DNA of 64,000 nt from UBA817 sp049889215 (lineage in GTDB: Bacteria > Margulisbacteria > Marinamargulisbacteria > UBA817), in contig JBMHDV010000027.1 of assembly GCA_049889215.1 (NCBI GenBank), positions 1 to 64,000 of the forward strand. The letters are read 5' to 3'. Numbering within the stretch: the stretch's first letter is position 1; the number at the start of each line of letters is the position of its first letter. Both the position numbers and the translations under genes were made by a program. The notes beneath the pieces were generated by a model. It saw only the letters and a list, made by a program, of their open reading frames with translations. It was not told where the DNA came from and did no database searches. This document shows, one piece after another, positions 52,208-60,846 of the stretch.

Positions 52208-53686
52208 TCAGATTGATTTTAAATGAGGAAAGAATAATACGTCTCGAATGGATGCTGCGTTGGTTAGAAGCATAACAACACGATCAATACCAATACCCAA
52301 TCCACCTGTTGGTGGCATTCCATACGATAACGCCTCAATAAAATCATCATCCATTTGATGCGCCTCTTCAAATCCAGCTTCTCGTGCTTTCTGTTGCGCT
52401 TCCAGCCGTTCTTTTTGATCAATCGGATCATTTAACTCGGTAAACGCATTGGCAATTTCCATCTTATTGATAATTAATTCAAACCGCTCAACATATGCTG
52501 GGTTATTACGGTTCTTTTTGGCCAATGGCGATGTTTCTAATGGATAGTCAACAATAAACGTTGGTTGGATTAGGTGATTTTCAACAAATGCATCATACAC
52601 TTCATTAATAAGTTCGCCTTTCGGTGCATCTGATCCAAATTCCAAACCTTTTGTTTTTAGAAGTGCCAACATGTCATTATTGGATGCTGTATCAATGTCC
52701 AATCCAGAATGCTCTAAAATTGCATCACGCATTGTCACGCGTTTAAACGGTAGACTAAAATCCAAAGATTGTCCTTGATACTCAATTGTTTCGGAACCAT
52801 AAGTCGATACAACCAAGTGGTTCATTAACTGTTCTGTTAATGCCATCATGTCAGAATAATCAGCATACGCTTGATACAGTTCCAATAATGTATACTCTGG
52901 GTTGTGTTTAAATGATACCCCTTCATTTCGAAACACACGTCCGATTTCAAAAATCTTTTCAAAACCACCAACAATGAGCCGTTTTAAGTGGAGTTCTAGT
53001 GCAATACGTAAATACAAATTCTGCTTAAGTTCGTTATGGTGCGTCGTAAATGGTCGGGCCGATGCACCACCATAAATATGATGCAATACGGGTGTTTCAA
53101 CCTCCATAAACGATTGATCCGCCAAAAAGTTACGAATATCATGAATCACACTGGAACGCTTTTTAAACACATCCATTACATCTGGATTAGCAATTAAATC
53201 AACGTAACGACGTCTGTAACGCGCTTCCTTATCTTGCAATCCATGGTATTTTTCTGGCAACGGATGCAATGACTTAGTTAATAGTTCAAACGAATCCACA
53301 TTAATCGTAATTTCACCACGCCGCGTGCAAAACAACGACCCAGTTACACCAACAATGTCACCAACATCCAACATTTCAAATTGTGCAAACGATGGTAAAT
53401 CATTCACCGAAGCATACAGCTGAACACTACCCGATGCGTCAGACACATTAGCAAAAATGGCTTTACCATGACCACGTTTGGCCTTGATTCTTCCACATAC
53501 TTGCACTGTATGATCAGATTTTTCTCCAGCACCCAATCCATCAACCAACGCCAAAGCATCGGCAATGTGATGGGATCGATCATACCCATAAGCAAATGGT
53601 TCGATATTTTGTTCACGATAGGTATCTAGCTTATTTAGCCGGACATCAAATTCAGATTCTGTGGTTTGTGTTGTTTCTTGACTCAT
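52208..53686 (-). CDS. lysS: Lysyl-tRNA synthetase, class II
   Basis: 492 aa from ATG 53686 (TTG 53692 possible). An OB-fold anticodon domain (about 60-150) is followed by class II motif 1 (RRRYVDLIANPD), motif 2 (IFEIGRVFRNEGVSFKHNPEYTLLE) and motif 3 (GGLGIGIDRVVMLLTN). No Shine-Dalgarno. Confidence 0.96.
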   Translation of the reverse strand: MSQETTQTTESEFDVRLNKLDTYREQNIEPFAYGYDRSHHIADALALVDGLGAGEKSDHTVQVCGRIKAKRGHGKAIFANVSDASGSVQLYASVNDLPSFAQFEMLDVGDIVGVTGSLFCTRRGEITINVDSFELLTKSLHPLPEKYHGLQDKEARYRRRYVDLIANPDVMDVFKKRSSVIHDIRNFLADQSFMEVETPVLHHIYGGASARPFTTHHNELKQNLYLRIALELHLKRLIVGGFEKIFEIGRVFRNEGVSFKHNPEYTLLELYQAYADYSDMMALTEQLMNHLVVSTYGSETIEYQGQSLDFSLPFKRVTMRDAILEHSGLDIDTASNNDMLALLKTKGLEFGSDAPKGELINEVYDAFVENHLIQPTFIVDYPLETSPLAKKNRNNPAYVERFELIINKMEIANAFTELNDPIDQKERLEAQQKAREAGFEEAHQMDDDFIEALSYGMPPTGGLGIGIDRVVMLLTNAASIRDVLFFPHLKSI

Positions 53687-53692
53687 ACTCAA

Positions 53693-53721
53693 ATGATACT
53701 CATTTTTAACCCGCCAAACAA
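53693..53721 (-). promoter_or_regulatory. Candidate leaderless promoter for lysS
   Basis: Minus strand: TTGTTT (53721-53716), a 17-base spacer, -10 TATCAT (53698-53693). The -10 ends 6 bases before the lysS ATG, so the transcript would start at the start codon. Confidence 0.4.
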
Positions 53722-53769
53722 TAGGCAGCCGATTTTCATTGCAACCATAAATTATGCTAAGGTAGTGGT

Positions 53770-54066
53770 ATGGAATACATTATCGCGGTAGCTGCAGCTG
53801 CCATTTATTTATTTGTATCAGCAGGGTCACCTAATTCTAACCTGGAGAGCAACTATAAAGAGCTAACTGTAAACTCACGTTTTGGGCACAATGAAACCAA
53901 AGTCATAAACAATAAAAATTACACCTGGGTTGACCAAGCCAATGTGAAACTCGACGAGGCTGGTGTGATTCGCGATGACCGAGGACGGCCATACAAGATA
54001 AATTCAGCTGGTTACATTGTCATTGACACTCAAAAAGTCAATCAAGAAAACGCCAGTTCAAGTTAA
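53770..54066 (+). CDS. Small secreted or membrane-anchored orphan protein
   Basis: 98 aa. N-terminal hydrophobic segment MEYIIAVAAAAIYLFVSAG may be an anchor or signal. The rest is polar, with two similar turns (GVIRDDRGRPYKINSAG and following GYIVID). An AAGG Shine-Dalgarno sits 7 bases upstream. Divergent from lysS. No family recognised. Confidence 0.6.
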   Translation: MEYIIAVAAAAIYLFVSAGSPNSNLESNYKELTVNSRFGHNETKVINNKNYTWVDQANVKLDEAGVIRDDRGRPYKINSAGYIVIDTQKVNQENASSS

Positions 54067-54072
54067 GACGGC

Positions 54073-54086
54073 CAGGCATACGCCTG
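54073..54086. terminator. Weak hairpin between convergent orphan genes
   Basis: A 5-bp GC-rich stem (CAGGC/GCCTG) with a 4-base loop, without a clear T-tract, lies between convergent genes. Low support. Confidence 0.3.
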
Positions 54087-54126
54087 ACTTACTTTAATAA
54101 CTTAACGATGACAAATGATTTCAAAA

Positions 54127-54981
54127 TCAGTCGGATTTAACACCACAAAAACCAATACTAGTCTCGAGAGCTTTTAGCTTACTCAATTTCTTATTATCGA
54201 TATTGTAATGCTTTTGAATTTCTTTAAGTTTTCTATTGATTAAGTTTTTGATACGTAAAATCTTTTGATTTGATTCACCACAGTCAAGCTCTACATCACC
54301 AGCTTTTGTTAATTCAGAAGTTTCTTGAACTCCTTCAAGTATTTCAAATATTTCACGTAAATCGCGAAGATAATCTGCTGTAATTTCTTTTTTAATTATT
54401 TCATTCTCTAATTTTTGAATTTGATCTTCAGATTTACTTTTTATAGCAGACTTAATTAGTGATACAATTTTTTTGATAATTTTTCCCTCATTACAAGATC
54501 CATCAAGAACCAAGAGACCAACAGAAAACCATTGGGCAGCAGCCAAACCAACACCAGTTTGAGCTGTCTCTTTAACACGCGAAACTTTTGTATCAACAAC
54601 CTTAATATCATCTTGCTGTTGATGCAACTGATCATTAATCGCTTTTTTATTGGCTGCTTCAACATAATCATCAAGACGGCGACAAACGTCTTCTACTACT
54701 GTTGATTCCAATTCATTTGTGTATTTTACATGACTATCTTTAATTAATGCATCATCTTCTTTATATTGAAAGTTCCCTTCAATTATTTGAGTACCATTAC
54801 GTTCTGAGTAACCTGCCAAAACACTAAAAGGGGGATTAGCATACGTTTTAACATAGTTTTGATGGGATTGACCCAAACTTGCTTTCACAGCCTCATGGCA
54901 AGATGTTCCACGTAAATTTCGTTGTCCACTAGCTCCAGTGAATAATACTGCAGCAAATGCTAATGCCGATCGTAATCTCAT
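54127..54981 (-). CDS. Secreted helical protein of unknown function with RNLR motif after signal peptide
   Basis: 284 aa from ATG 54981 with GGAGG 8 bases upstream; an in-frame TTG at 54996 overlaps that Shine-Dalgarno. Signal peptide MRLRSALAFAAVLFTGASG, then directly QRNLRGTSC. Six cysteines (e.g. TSCHE, DVCRRLDD, GSCNEG, LDCGES, GFCG) could form disulfides. Mostly charged helix, with one hydrophobic stretch (about 143-163) that may be a helix or anchor. CRRLDD echoes RRL motifs in the stalk proteins at the left end. No homologue recognised. It is flanked by a repeat/tRNA region and is likely accessory. Confidence 0.7.
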   Translation of the reverse strand: MRLRSALAFAAVLFTGASGQRNLRGTSCHEAVKASLGQSHQNYVKTYANPPFSVLAGYSERNGTQIIEGNFQYKEDDALIKDSHVKYTNELESTVVEDVCRRLDDYVEAANKKAINDQLHQQQDDIKVVDTKVSRVKETAQTGVGLAAAQWFSVGLLVLDGSCNEGKIIKKIVSLIKSAIKSKSEDQIQKLENEIIKKEITADYLRDLREIFEILEGVQETSELTKAGDVELDCGESNQKILRIKNLINRKLKEIQKHYNIDNKKLSKLKALETSIGFCGVKSD

Positions 54982-55093
54982 AAATTTTTCCTCCAAAATT
55001 TTACTTATACATAAGCTATCGTAAAAAAATATAAAATAGTTTCGTTTTTAATAAAAAAAACCAATTAATTGTTTCATATTTTTTACATTATGG

Positions 55094-55141
55094 GAATCCT
55101 AAATGAGCACCGCATGCGAAAAGTAACAATGATATCTCATC
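55094..55141. repeat. 48-bp direct repeat, copy 1
   Basis: Matches 55215-55262 at 46 of 48 bases (differences at two positions near base 115-118). Contains CCTAAATGAGCACCGCA and TAACAATGATATCTCAT. Copy spacing is 121 bases. Looks like part of a dispersed or mobile element end rather than coding DNA. Confidence 0.8.
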
Positions 55142-55214
55142 TATCATACATGTTCACCAGCCCTTTTTTGGAGAGAGATCGCGGCACTTTTCAAAATAGG
55201 AGCGCAGTTTAGGT

Positions 55215-55262
55215 GAATCCTAAATGAGCACCGCAGGTGAAAAGTAACAATGATATCTCATC
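55215..55262. repeat. 48-bp direct repeat, copy 2
   Basis: Second copy, ending 10 bases before the tRNA-Leu 3' end. It is preceded by TTTAGG, which with CCTAAA in the repeat forms a short inverted repeat. Only two copies with one spacer exist here. Confidence 0.8.
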
Positions 55263-55272
55263 AAAAATGGGT

Positions 55273-55356
55273 TGGTGCGCGTGGAGGGACTTGAACCCCC
55301 ACGTCAAAGACACTAGATCCTAAGTCTAGCGCGTCTACCAATTTCGCCACACGCGC
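55273..55356 (-). tRNA. tRNA-Leu (anticodon UAG)
   Basis: 84 bases including an encoded CCA end. A 7-bp acceptor stem (GCGCGTG with CACGCGC), D-loop AAATTGGTAGA, anticodon stem CTAGA/TCTAG with loop CTTAGGA (anticodon TAG at 55322-55320), a long variable arm as in class II tRNAs, and T-loop GGTTCAAGTCC. It reads CUA and other CUN codons. Confidence 0.95.
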
Positions 55357-55437
55357 AGGGTATTCATATATTACCAGGTTAACAAAAAGATGCAAAGAAT
55401 GATAAATTAGAAATAGATTAGATTTAAAGGAGAGATC

Positions 55438-55803
55438 ATGACTTGTCGAGGAATTCGAGGCGCAATAACCGCAGAAAACAACACAGCAGAAGACATTCAG
55501 ACTGCATCAGTGACCCTATTAAATCACATGATTAAAGCAAACAAGATTGAAGAAGATGATATTGTATCGATTTTATTTTCTGTGACTGAAGACTTAAACG
55601 CAACGTTCCCGGCACGTGCGGCACGTGACATGGGATTAACAGATACACCGCTGCTCTGCTTTCATGAAATGAAGGTACCGGACGGCCTAGAAAAATGCAT
55701 TCGCATTTTGATGCATGTTAACTCAAACAAATCGATTAAAGACATTGAACACTGTTATTTGGAAGGGGCAGCAAAATTGCGCCCGGACATTTCGAAGGCA
55801 TGA
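55438..55803 (+). CDS. aroH: Chorismate mutase, AroH type
   Basis: 121 aa. RGIRGAIT (Arg7-like), FSVTEDLNATFPARAAR, a Glu in FHEMKVPDG, and CIRILMHVN match the trimeric B. subtilis AroH fold. It makes prephenate, which the next gene oxidises; the ATGA overlap makes the pair tightly coupled. AAAGGAG is 7 bases upstream. Confidence 0.94.
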   Translation: MTCRGIRGAITAENNTAEDIQTASVTLLNHMIKANKIEEDDIVSILFSVTEDLNATFPARAARDMGLTDTPLLCFHEMKVPDGLEKCIRILMHVNSNKSIKDIEHCYLEGAAKLRPDISKA

Positions 55804-56633
55804 ACCAACTCTGCATCATTGGCTGTGGGCTGATTGGCGGCTCATTTGCAGCCTTGGTAAAAAAGCACCATCCGGATCTTGCCATTCAAGGGATTGGCCG
55901 ACGACAAGAGCCACTCAAAGCCGCACAAGAGCGGGGCATTATTGACGACTATGCCCTAGACATCAATACCAGCAAGGTTCAAACAGCTGACATTATTGTT
56001 ATTGCCAGTCCAATTGCAACCGTACTCCCAATAATTAGTAACTTAACAGCAACCATAAACGAAACAAAAACCATCATCGAATTTTCGAGCGTAAAGTCAT
56101 TTTTAAATGACCCGGTGGTAACAAATTCCCATCACACGATTATTGGCATGCACCCCATGGGCGGCCTGGACGTGCAAGGCTTGGAGAATGCTGCTGCAAC
56201 CGTGTTAGAAAACTGCCCGATGATTGTGTTTAATGAGGATCCAATCAACTCATTTATTGCATCTTGTAGCTTCAATTTAATTTCCTGCCCATCATATGAG
56301 ATTCACGATGAATGGATGATGCAAGTGTCCCATGGCCCCTACATTTTAGCCAGTGTACTGCCAAACATCTTATCAAAAAAATCAAACGACGAACGTCGCC
56401 AATTACAAAGCATAAGTGCCGGCGGATTCCGCGATACTACCCGCGTCAGCAACAGCGCCATCGAATGGGGTTTGGACGTATTAACTGGCAACAAAAAAAA
56501 CGCAATCGTCTTTATAGATCAAATCACACACGCCCTAACTCAATTAAAATCCCACTTAGAAAACGACCAACAAAGCGACCTAAGTGACTGGCTAACCGCA
56601 GCCAAAACCACCCGTAGCACCATTGTTAACTAA
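55800..56633 (+). CDS. tyrA: Prephenate dehydrogenase
   Basis: 277 aa. Rossmann start CIIGCGLIGGSFAAL, DIIVIASPI, and GMHPMGGLDVQGLENA (usual GxHPMAGxExxG), the prephenate-binding motif. It oxidises prephenate to 4-hydroxyphenylpyruvate for tyrosine. No ACT domain is present. It overlaps mpg by 11 bases. Confidence 0.92.
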   Translation: MNQLCIIGCGLIGGSFAALVKKHHPDLAIQGIGRRQEPLKAAQERGIIDDYALDINTSKVQTADIIVIASPIATVLPIISNLTATINETKTIIEFSSVKSFLNDPVVTNSHHTIIGMHPMGGLDVQGLENAAATVLENCPMIVFNEDPINSFIASCSFNLISCPSYEIHDEWMMQVSHGPYILASVLPNILSKKSNDERRQLQSISAGGFRDTTRVSNSAIEWGLDVLTGNKKNAIVFIDQITHALTQLKSHLENDQQSDLSDWLTAAKTTRSTIVN

Positions 56634-57198
56634 TCAGTCATTTAAAGACATGGTCACCAAGCAATCTACCATTGAGGTTGCCAAACGGTTGCTGGGTCAT
56701 GAACTCGTCTACAATGGCCCCAAAGGCCACGTTGGTGGAATCATTACTGAAACCGAAGCATACACCGAAGATGACCCAGCATGTCATGCCTACAAAGGCA
56801 AAAAAACACAACGAAATGCCCCCATGTTTTTAGCTGCTGGCCACATTTACATCTATTTTATTTACGGCATGTACCATTGCCTAAATGTAGTAACAGAAAA
56901 AGAAGGTATTGGTGCAGCCGTTCTAATTCGAGAACTGCACCCCACCGTTGGCATCGACATCATTCAACAGCATCGGGCAACCATAAAAAAACAGCGTGAT
57001 TGGCTCAACGGACCCAGTAAATTAATGATGGGCCTTGGCATTCCACCAGAGCTCAATGGTAGCGATGCATTGTCCAGCAACTGCCCCATTTCATTGAGAC
57101 CAAAAGACACCCCAAAAGGCATACAAACACTGCCACGCATTGGCATTTCGTCCGCCAAGGATCGGTTATGGCGATTTCGTTACAACGTTAATTCGTGA
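56623..57198 (+). CDS. mpg: 3-methyladenine DNA glycosylase (AAG/MPG family)
   Basis: 191 aa from TTG 56623, which retains the conserved helix SFKDMVTKQSTIEVAKRLLG; ATG 56650 is an alternative. ETEAYTEDDPACHAYKGKKTQRN and MFLAAGHIYIYFIYGMYHCLNVV carry the catalytic Glu and Tyr. LNGPSKLMMGLGI near the end. It removes alkylated purines. Its 3' end overlaps the convergent gene by 19 bases. Confidence 0.94.
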   Translation: MLTNQSFKDMVTKQSTIEVAKRLLGHELVYNGPKGHVGGIITETEAYTEDDPACHAYKGKKTQRNAPMFLAAGHIYIYFIYGMYHCLNVVTEKEGIGAAVLIRELHPTVGIDIIQQHRATIKKQRDWLNGPSKLMMGLGIPPELNGSDALSSNCPISLRPKDTPKGIQTLPRIGISSAKDRLWRFRYNVNS

Positions 57199-58295
57199 CG
57201 CAAGCACGCTGCAATTTTTTCAGCAGCCATTTGATAATGATCCGATAACGGCGTCCAATCAAAGTCATTATCATTCAAAATAGCCGACACCCCCTGGGCA
57301 ATGGTTTCAGCCTGATTTGAATCAATAAAATGGGTTGTTGCGCCATCAATTAACTGATGCTGTTGTTGAAATCGCTGCTTGGTGGACTGTGGTCCACACC
57401 CAACAAAAGATATCAGGTCCCGTTTGGCATGCATGGCTTGTTCATTGGCCGTACCAGCCAAACCAATCACAACACTGGACGCTTGCAAAACATCAAAAAA
57501 CGCATACGACACACGAACACAAATGTCAGATTGTGAAAATTTAAAATAAAAGCCCTGCGCATCCTTCTCCAATAGCCATGGTAAATCAGCAATAACGGTT
57601 GTTAATTCAGCATGTTTAAAATGAGGCGATAACGAAAACACAAACGACCATGGGGCATCCAATGTCAATTGTGAAACAACCGTTAACATCAAGGCCATAT
57701 TTTGAATGGCCTCCTGGCGTGAACCTGGCAATAACGCAATGGTCATTGGCACACCGCGCTCAACATTCGACGTCATGGCATCAAACATCGGATTCCCAAA
57801 ATAACGAGAAGGGATGCCAGCATTTAAAAAGCGTTGGTGGGTAGCTTCATCACGCGGAAACACCAATGATGCTTTGGATCGAATATACTTAAGTTCAATT
57901 GCATAATGGGGAATCACACGTTCAGACTTTGCCGTTGGAAAAAACACAATGGGAATATCTGACTGTGAGGCAGCCATAAACAAAGCAAAGACATCACCAA
58001 CCACCAACTGCACATCCGCTGTCCCTGTAGCCAATGCCTGTCGCTGTTTTTGAAATTGCCATAATAAGCCGGACCGCAAATCAGCCAACAAATCTCGCAG
58101 TCGCAATAAAAAACCACCACTGGGCAACACTGGCTGGGTAATGGTTGGTTGTATCCCCAACTGCTGATAGGCATTGCCGTCACCAACCAAAGGGTACACA
58201 TCAAACGTCGCACTCGTTAAGCCAATCGCTTCAATAATTCGAGTTGAAATTAAATCTTCACCAAACCCATTACTTACGATTCGAATATGTGTCAT
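57180..58295 (-). CDS. Lipid-A-disaccharide-synthase-related protein (LpxB-like glycosyltransferase)
   Basis: 371 aa. SNGFGEDLISTRI at the start, VVGDVFALFMAA, RYFGNPMFDAM, ALLPGSRQEAI and SSVVIGLAGTANEQAMHAKRDLISF fit the LpxB-related family known from Cyanobacteria and Deinococcus, not true LpxB. Two Rossmann-like halves (GT-B fold). Its product is unknown, probably an envelope glycolipid. It overlaps the HAD gene by ATGA. GC is higher than in the acc region. Confidence 0.82.
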   Translation of the reverse strand: MTHIRIVSNGFGEDLISTRIIEAIGLTSATFDVYPLVGDGNAYQQLGIQPTITQPVLPSGGFLLRLRDLLADLRSGLLWQFQKQRQALATGTADVQLVVGDVFALFMAASQSDIPIVFFPTAKSERVIPHYAIELKYIRSKASLVFPRDEATHQRFLNAGIPSRYFGNPMFDAMTSNVERGVPMTIALLPGSRQEAIQNMALMLTVVSQLTLDAPWSFVFSLSPHFKHAELTTVIADLPWLLEKDAQGFYFKFSQSDICVRVSYAFFDVLQASSVVIGLAGTANEQAMHAKRDLISFVGCGPQSTKQRFQQQHQLIDGATTHFIDSNQAETIAQGVSAILNDNDFDWTPLSDHYQMAAEKIAACLRHELTL

Positions 58296-58849
58296 TGTTT
58301 TAAAATGAAATCAGTCACTACCGCCAACACATCATCCCCAATAAACGATGGTTCACAGCTGCCATCGAACTCTGTTTGACGGCCATTGCCAGTTCGTACC
58401 AATGCAGCTGCCACACCGGCATGTTTGCCCGCATCAATATCAACGGCTGAATCACCAACCATCACCAACTCATCAGCTGTAAAGTTAAATCCCTTCATCA
58501 CACGTTGAATCATGCCCGGGTTTGGCTTTCGATCATTGGACTCTTTTTTATACTGACCAATCCCGTGCTCAGGGTGACACGGGCAATAATAGGTCTGAGT
58601 AATTGGACAACTATTTTCTTCAAAAAGTCGTTCAATGTAATGCTCAACCACTTTGTAATCGTCTTCCGAAAAGTAACCACGGCCAATCCCGGACTGATTG
58701 GTAGCAACAAATACCTTAACGCCCAAATGATGAAGTTGTTGAAGTGCATCAAAAACACCTGGAATCACCTGCACATCCACCAACTTATGCAAGTAGGGCA
58801 CATGCTCAATAAGCGTGCCATCACGATCAAAAATAACCCCTTTAATCAT
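58292..58849 (-). CDS. gmhB: HAD phosphatase of GmhB type (heptose-1,7-bisphosphate 7-phosphatase-like)
   Basis: 185 aa. IFDRDGTLIEHVPYL (Asp8, Asp10), FVATNQSGIGRGYF, RKPNPGMI, VMVGDSAVDIDAGK and AALVRTG follow GmhB. The zinc loop is incomplete: CPCHPEH is present, but the CxC before RKP is replaced by ESND, so zinc binding is doubtful. It would dephosphorylate a sugar bisphosphate for heptose-type glycans; histidinol-phosphatase activity is the alternative. It overlaps both neighbours. Confidence 0.82.
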   Translation of the reverse strand: MIKGVIFDRDGTLIEHVPYLHKLVDVQVIPGVFDALQQLHHLGVKVFVATNQSGIGRGYFSEDDYKVVEHYIERLFEENSCPITQTYYCPCHPEHGIGQYKKESNDRKPNPGMIQRVMKGFNFTADELVMVGDSAVDIDAGKHAGVAAALVRTGNGRQTEFDGSCEPSFIGDDVLAVVTDFILKQ

Positions 58850-59759
58850 TTATATTTGCTGTTGGCGATTTTGAAAATGGCTCATTTGAATTTACTTTTT
58901 TCTTAAAATACTGTTGAATTGACCGCGTTAAATGATCGGCTTCATCTGCCGTAAATATGGCTGTTTTTCGTTTTGTTTCAATGTAACTTAATGCATCATA
59001 TTCATCCCCATAATAAGATAAATCTACAATGGTCAATAAAGCATTAAAATACCCATCATCAAACGAAAATAACGGGTCATTAACCTTAAATATTTTAATA
59101 TTATTGGTTGGAAAAATCATCGCAGATGTTGTCGCGCTCCCAGTAGGAATAATGGCATAAAAATCGGTTAATGGAATCAATGACTCCTGATTGTACGATT
59201 CCTTTTGTAGATGTTGAGAATAAAGTACTGACACTAAATGTGTATATGGAGAAACTTTAATATCCTTTGTTGGAACAGTATCTGCCAAATGAAATAAATA
59301 CCGTGACTTAGACTGATAATGAACAAATGAATAAATATCATATTTGGGCCGAATCTTTCTAAACTGCGTTAATAACTTATAATTGTCGGTCACCACTTCT
59401 TGAAACTGAAAATAACCTTGTTGATAATGCGACGAATCAACCACATTTCGTTTTTGATCATAGTTGGTAACAACCAAGGTATTTTTTGTTCCGACCAACT
59501 CAACAATCGCTTCCGCACTGCCCCAAGCAATCGTTTCGTATCCCTTTTCAAAAATCAAACCTTTTGCCTGTGCATAAATCGATACAACATTGGTTGATAC
59601 TGGCATGGCATCCCAACCAAAAGGTTCAAAATCCTCATGCTGCACTATCAGATTGACGGACTTAAAAATTGAATTTGTGGACTGATTGGATATGTCTTGG
59701 GCGACCTTGCCACAACCAACCATCAAGCAAAAAATTAAGCAAATCAACAAGCGGATCAT
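58842..59759 (-). CDS. Predicted lipoprotein of unknown function
   Basis: 305 aa. Type II signal peptide with lipobox LMVGC (Cys16). The mature part mixes beta-strand and helix with no recognised motif. It is the first gene of a coupled trio with gmhB-like and LpxB-like genes, so an outer-envelope role is likely by context only. Confidence 0.75.
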   Translation of the reverse strand: MIRLLICLIFCLMVGCGKVAQDISNQSTNSIFKSVNLIVQHEDFEPFGWDAMPVSTNVVSIYAQAKGLIFEKGYETIAWGSAEAIVELVGTKNTLVVTNYDQKRNVVDSSHYQQGYFQFQEVVTDNYKLLTQFRKIRPKYDIYSFVHYQSKSRYLFHLADTVPTKDIKVSPYTHLVSVLYSQHLQKESYNQESLIPLTDFYAIIPTGSATTSAMIFPTNNIKIFKVNDPLFSFDDGYFNALLTIVDLSYYGDEYDALSYIETKRKTAIFTADEADHLTRSIQQYFKKKVNSNEPFSKSPTANIND

Positions 59760-59812
59760 AGCCTTAATTTTAACAAATAAATAGAACTGAAGAAATACTG
59801 GAAATAGAGCTG

Positions 59813-60499
59813 TTACGGAAGTGGCGATTCAGACGTCCCTGACACCTTGTAGTCATCAACCACTGGCGGGGAAACATCATCTACTGGTCGAGCCGAATAA
59901 CCCGATTGATGCCTAGCTCGATTTGAGATTCGAGTTAGTCCTTTTGATAATGCATCAAAATTTGCATTTGATAACACCATTTGGTCATTCACAAAATGCA
60001 ATATTTTATAAGCAATATCTTCAATCTCATTTTTAGCTGATTTTAATAATTCCGGGTGCAATTTTTCACTACCATTATCCATAATCATGGTGCCAGGCGG
60101 GACGACCTGGGATGTTCCGGAAAGCATCATATCCGGATCTTGCGGATTAGCGAGACTGGATTCCATTGCTAGCAACCCTTTATTACCACCCTGCGACTTG
60201 CCACTATTCGCCAATGATGGATCATCGCCAAATAGCTTTTTTGATAACTTTTTTAAGCCGGTGATCATGTCATCAATTTCTGGTTTAAACTCAGGTAAAT
60301 GCTCTGCTATTTCACCCATTAAAGTAACCAATTTACTAATGTCGCCACGTTGAATGCCATCATTAATCAAAACTGTTATTAACTTTAGAATCTGGTCAAT
60401 TTCGTCAATCTGACCTTGAGATAAACCAAACGGGTTACCAGCCACCGCATCAGAAATCGTATTTATAAAACTCTTTACGCTATCTACCATGGACATCAT
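59813..60499 (-). CDS. Soluble helical protein of unknown function
   Basis: 228 aa. AGGAGGG lies just before two successive ATGs (60499, 60496). The first 95 residues are amphipathic helices (SFINTISDAVAG, LVTLMGEIAEHL); the middle is Gly/Ser/Pro-rich; the last 40 are Pro/Ser-rich and disordered. No signal peptide, although the N-terminus is helical. No family recognised. Confidence 0.65.
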   Translation of the reverse strand: MMSMVDSVKSFINTISDAVAGNPFGLSQGQIDEIDQILKLITVLINDGIQRGDISKLVTLMGEIAEHLPEFKPEIDDMITGLKKLSKKLFGDDPSLANSGKSQGGNKGLLAMESSLANPQDPDMMLSGTSQVVPPGTMIMDNGSEKLHPELLKSAKNEIEDIAYKILHFVNDQMVLSNANFDALSKGLTRISNRARHQSGYSARPVDDVSPPVVDDYKVSGTSESPLP

Positions 60500-60591
60500 T
60501 AGCCCTCCTAATATAATATCGACAAAAATCCCAAAAAAAATGTACTCAAATTCATTAATCTATTTTAATGGTTTTCTAGTACAATAATACC

Positions 60592-60846
60592 ATGATTCCA
60601 TTTGGCATATACACCCATTATAAAGGGCAACAATACCAAGTCATTGGCTTTGCTCACGATACAGAAACAAGGTCCCCGTTGGTCCTCTATAAACCGCTCT
60701 ATCGTGTGCCTGATTTGGAGGCCCAGTACAATAATGATGTGGTATTTGCTCGCCCATTGGCCATGTTTAACGAAAACGTCACCGTCAATGGCCAATCCGT
60801 TGAGCGCTTTAAGCTTACAGCTCCCCCGCCCGAATCCCAGCCTTAA
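60592..60846 (+). CDS. DUF1653 family protein
   Basis: 84 aa. GIYTHYKGQQYQVIGFAHDTET, LVLYKPLY, ARPLAMFNENV and VERFKL are the DUF1653 pattern. Function of the family is unknown. A TACAAT hexamer ends 6 bases before the ATG, with no Shine-Dalgarno. The 3' end overlaps tgt by 32 bases in convergent orientation. Confidence 0.82.
   Translation: MIPFGIYTHYKGQQYQVIGFAHDTETRSPLVLYKPLYRVPDLEAQYNNDVVFARPLAMFNENVTVNGQSVERFKLTAPPPESQP

Larger units (their letters stand above)
54982..55437. other. 456-base non-coding region with repeat pair and tRNA
   Basis: Between two divergent genes. It holds an AT-rich stretch (54982-55093), two 48-base repeat copies separated by a GC-richer spacer (55142-55214), tRNA-Leu, and the aroH leader (55357-55437) with AAAGGAG before the ATG. 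No reading frame in it looks real. Confidence 0.7.

Noticed and set aside
55094..55262. Repeat pair as a CRISPR fragment
   Set aside because: Only two 48-base copies, a single 73-base spacer, and no cas genes; repeat ends show no CRISPR-like symmetry.
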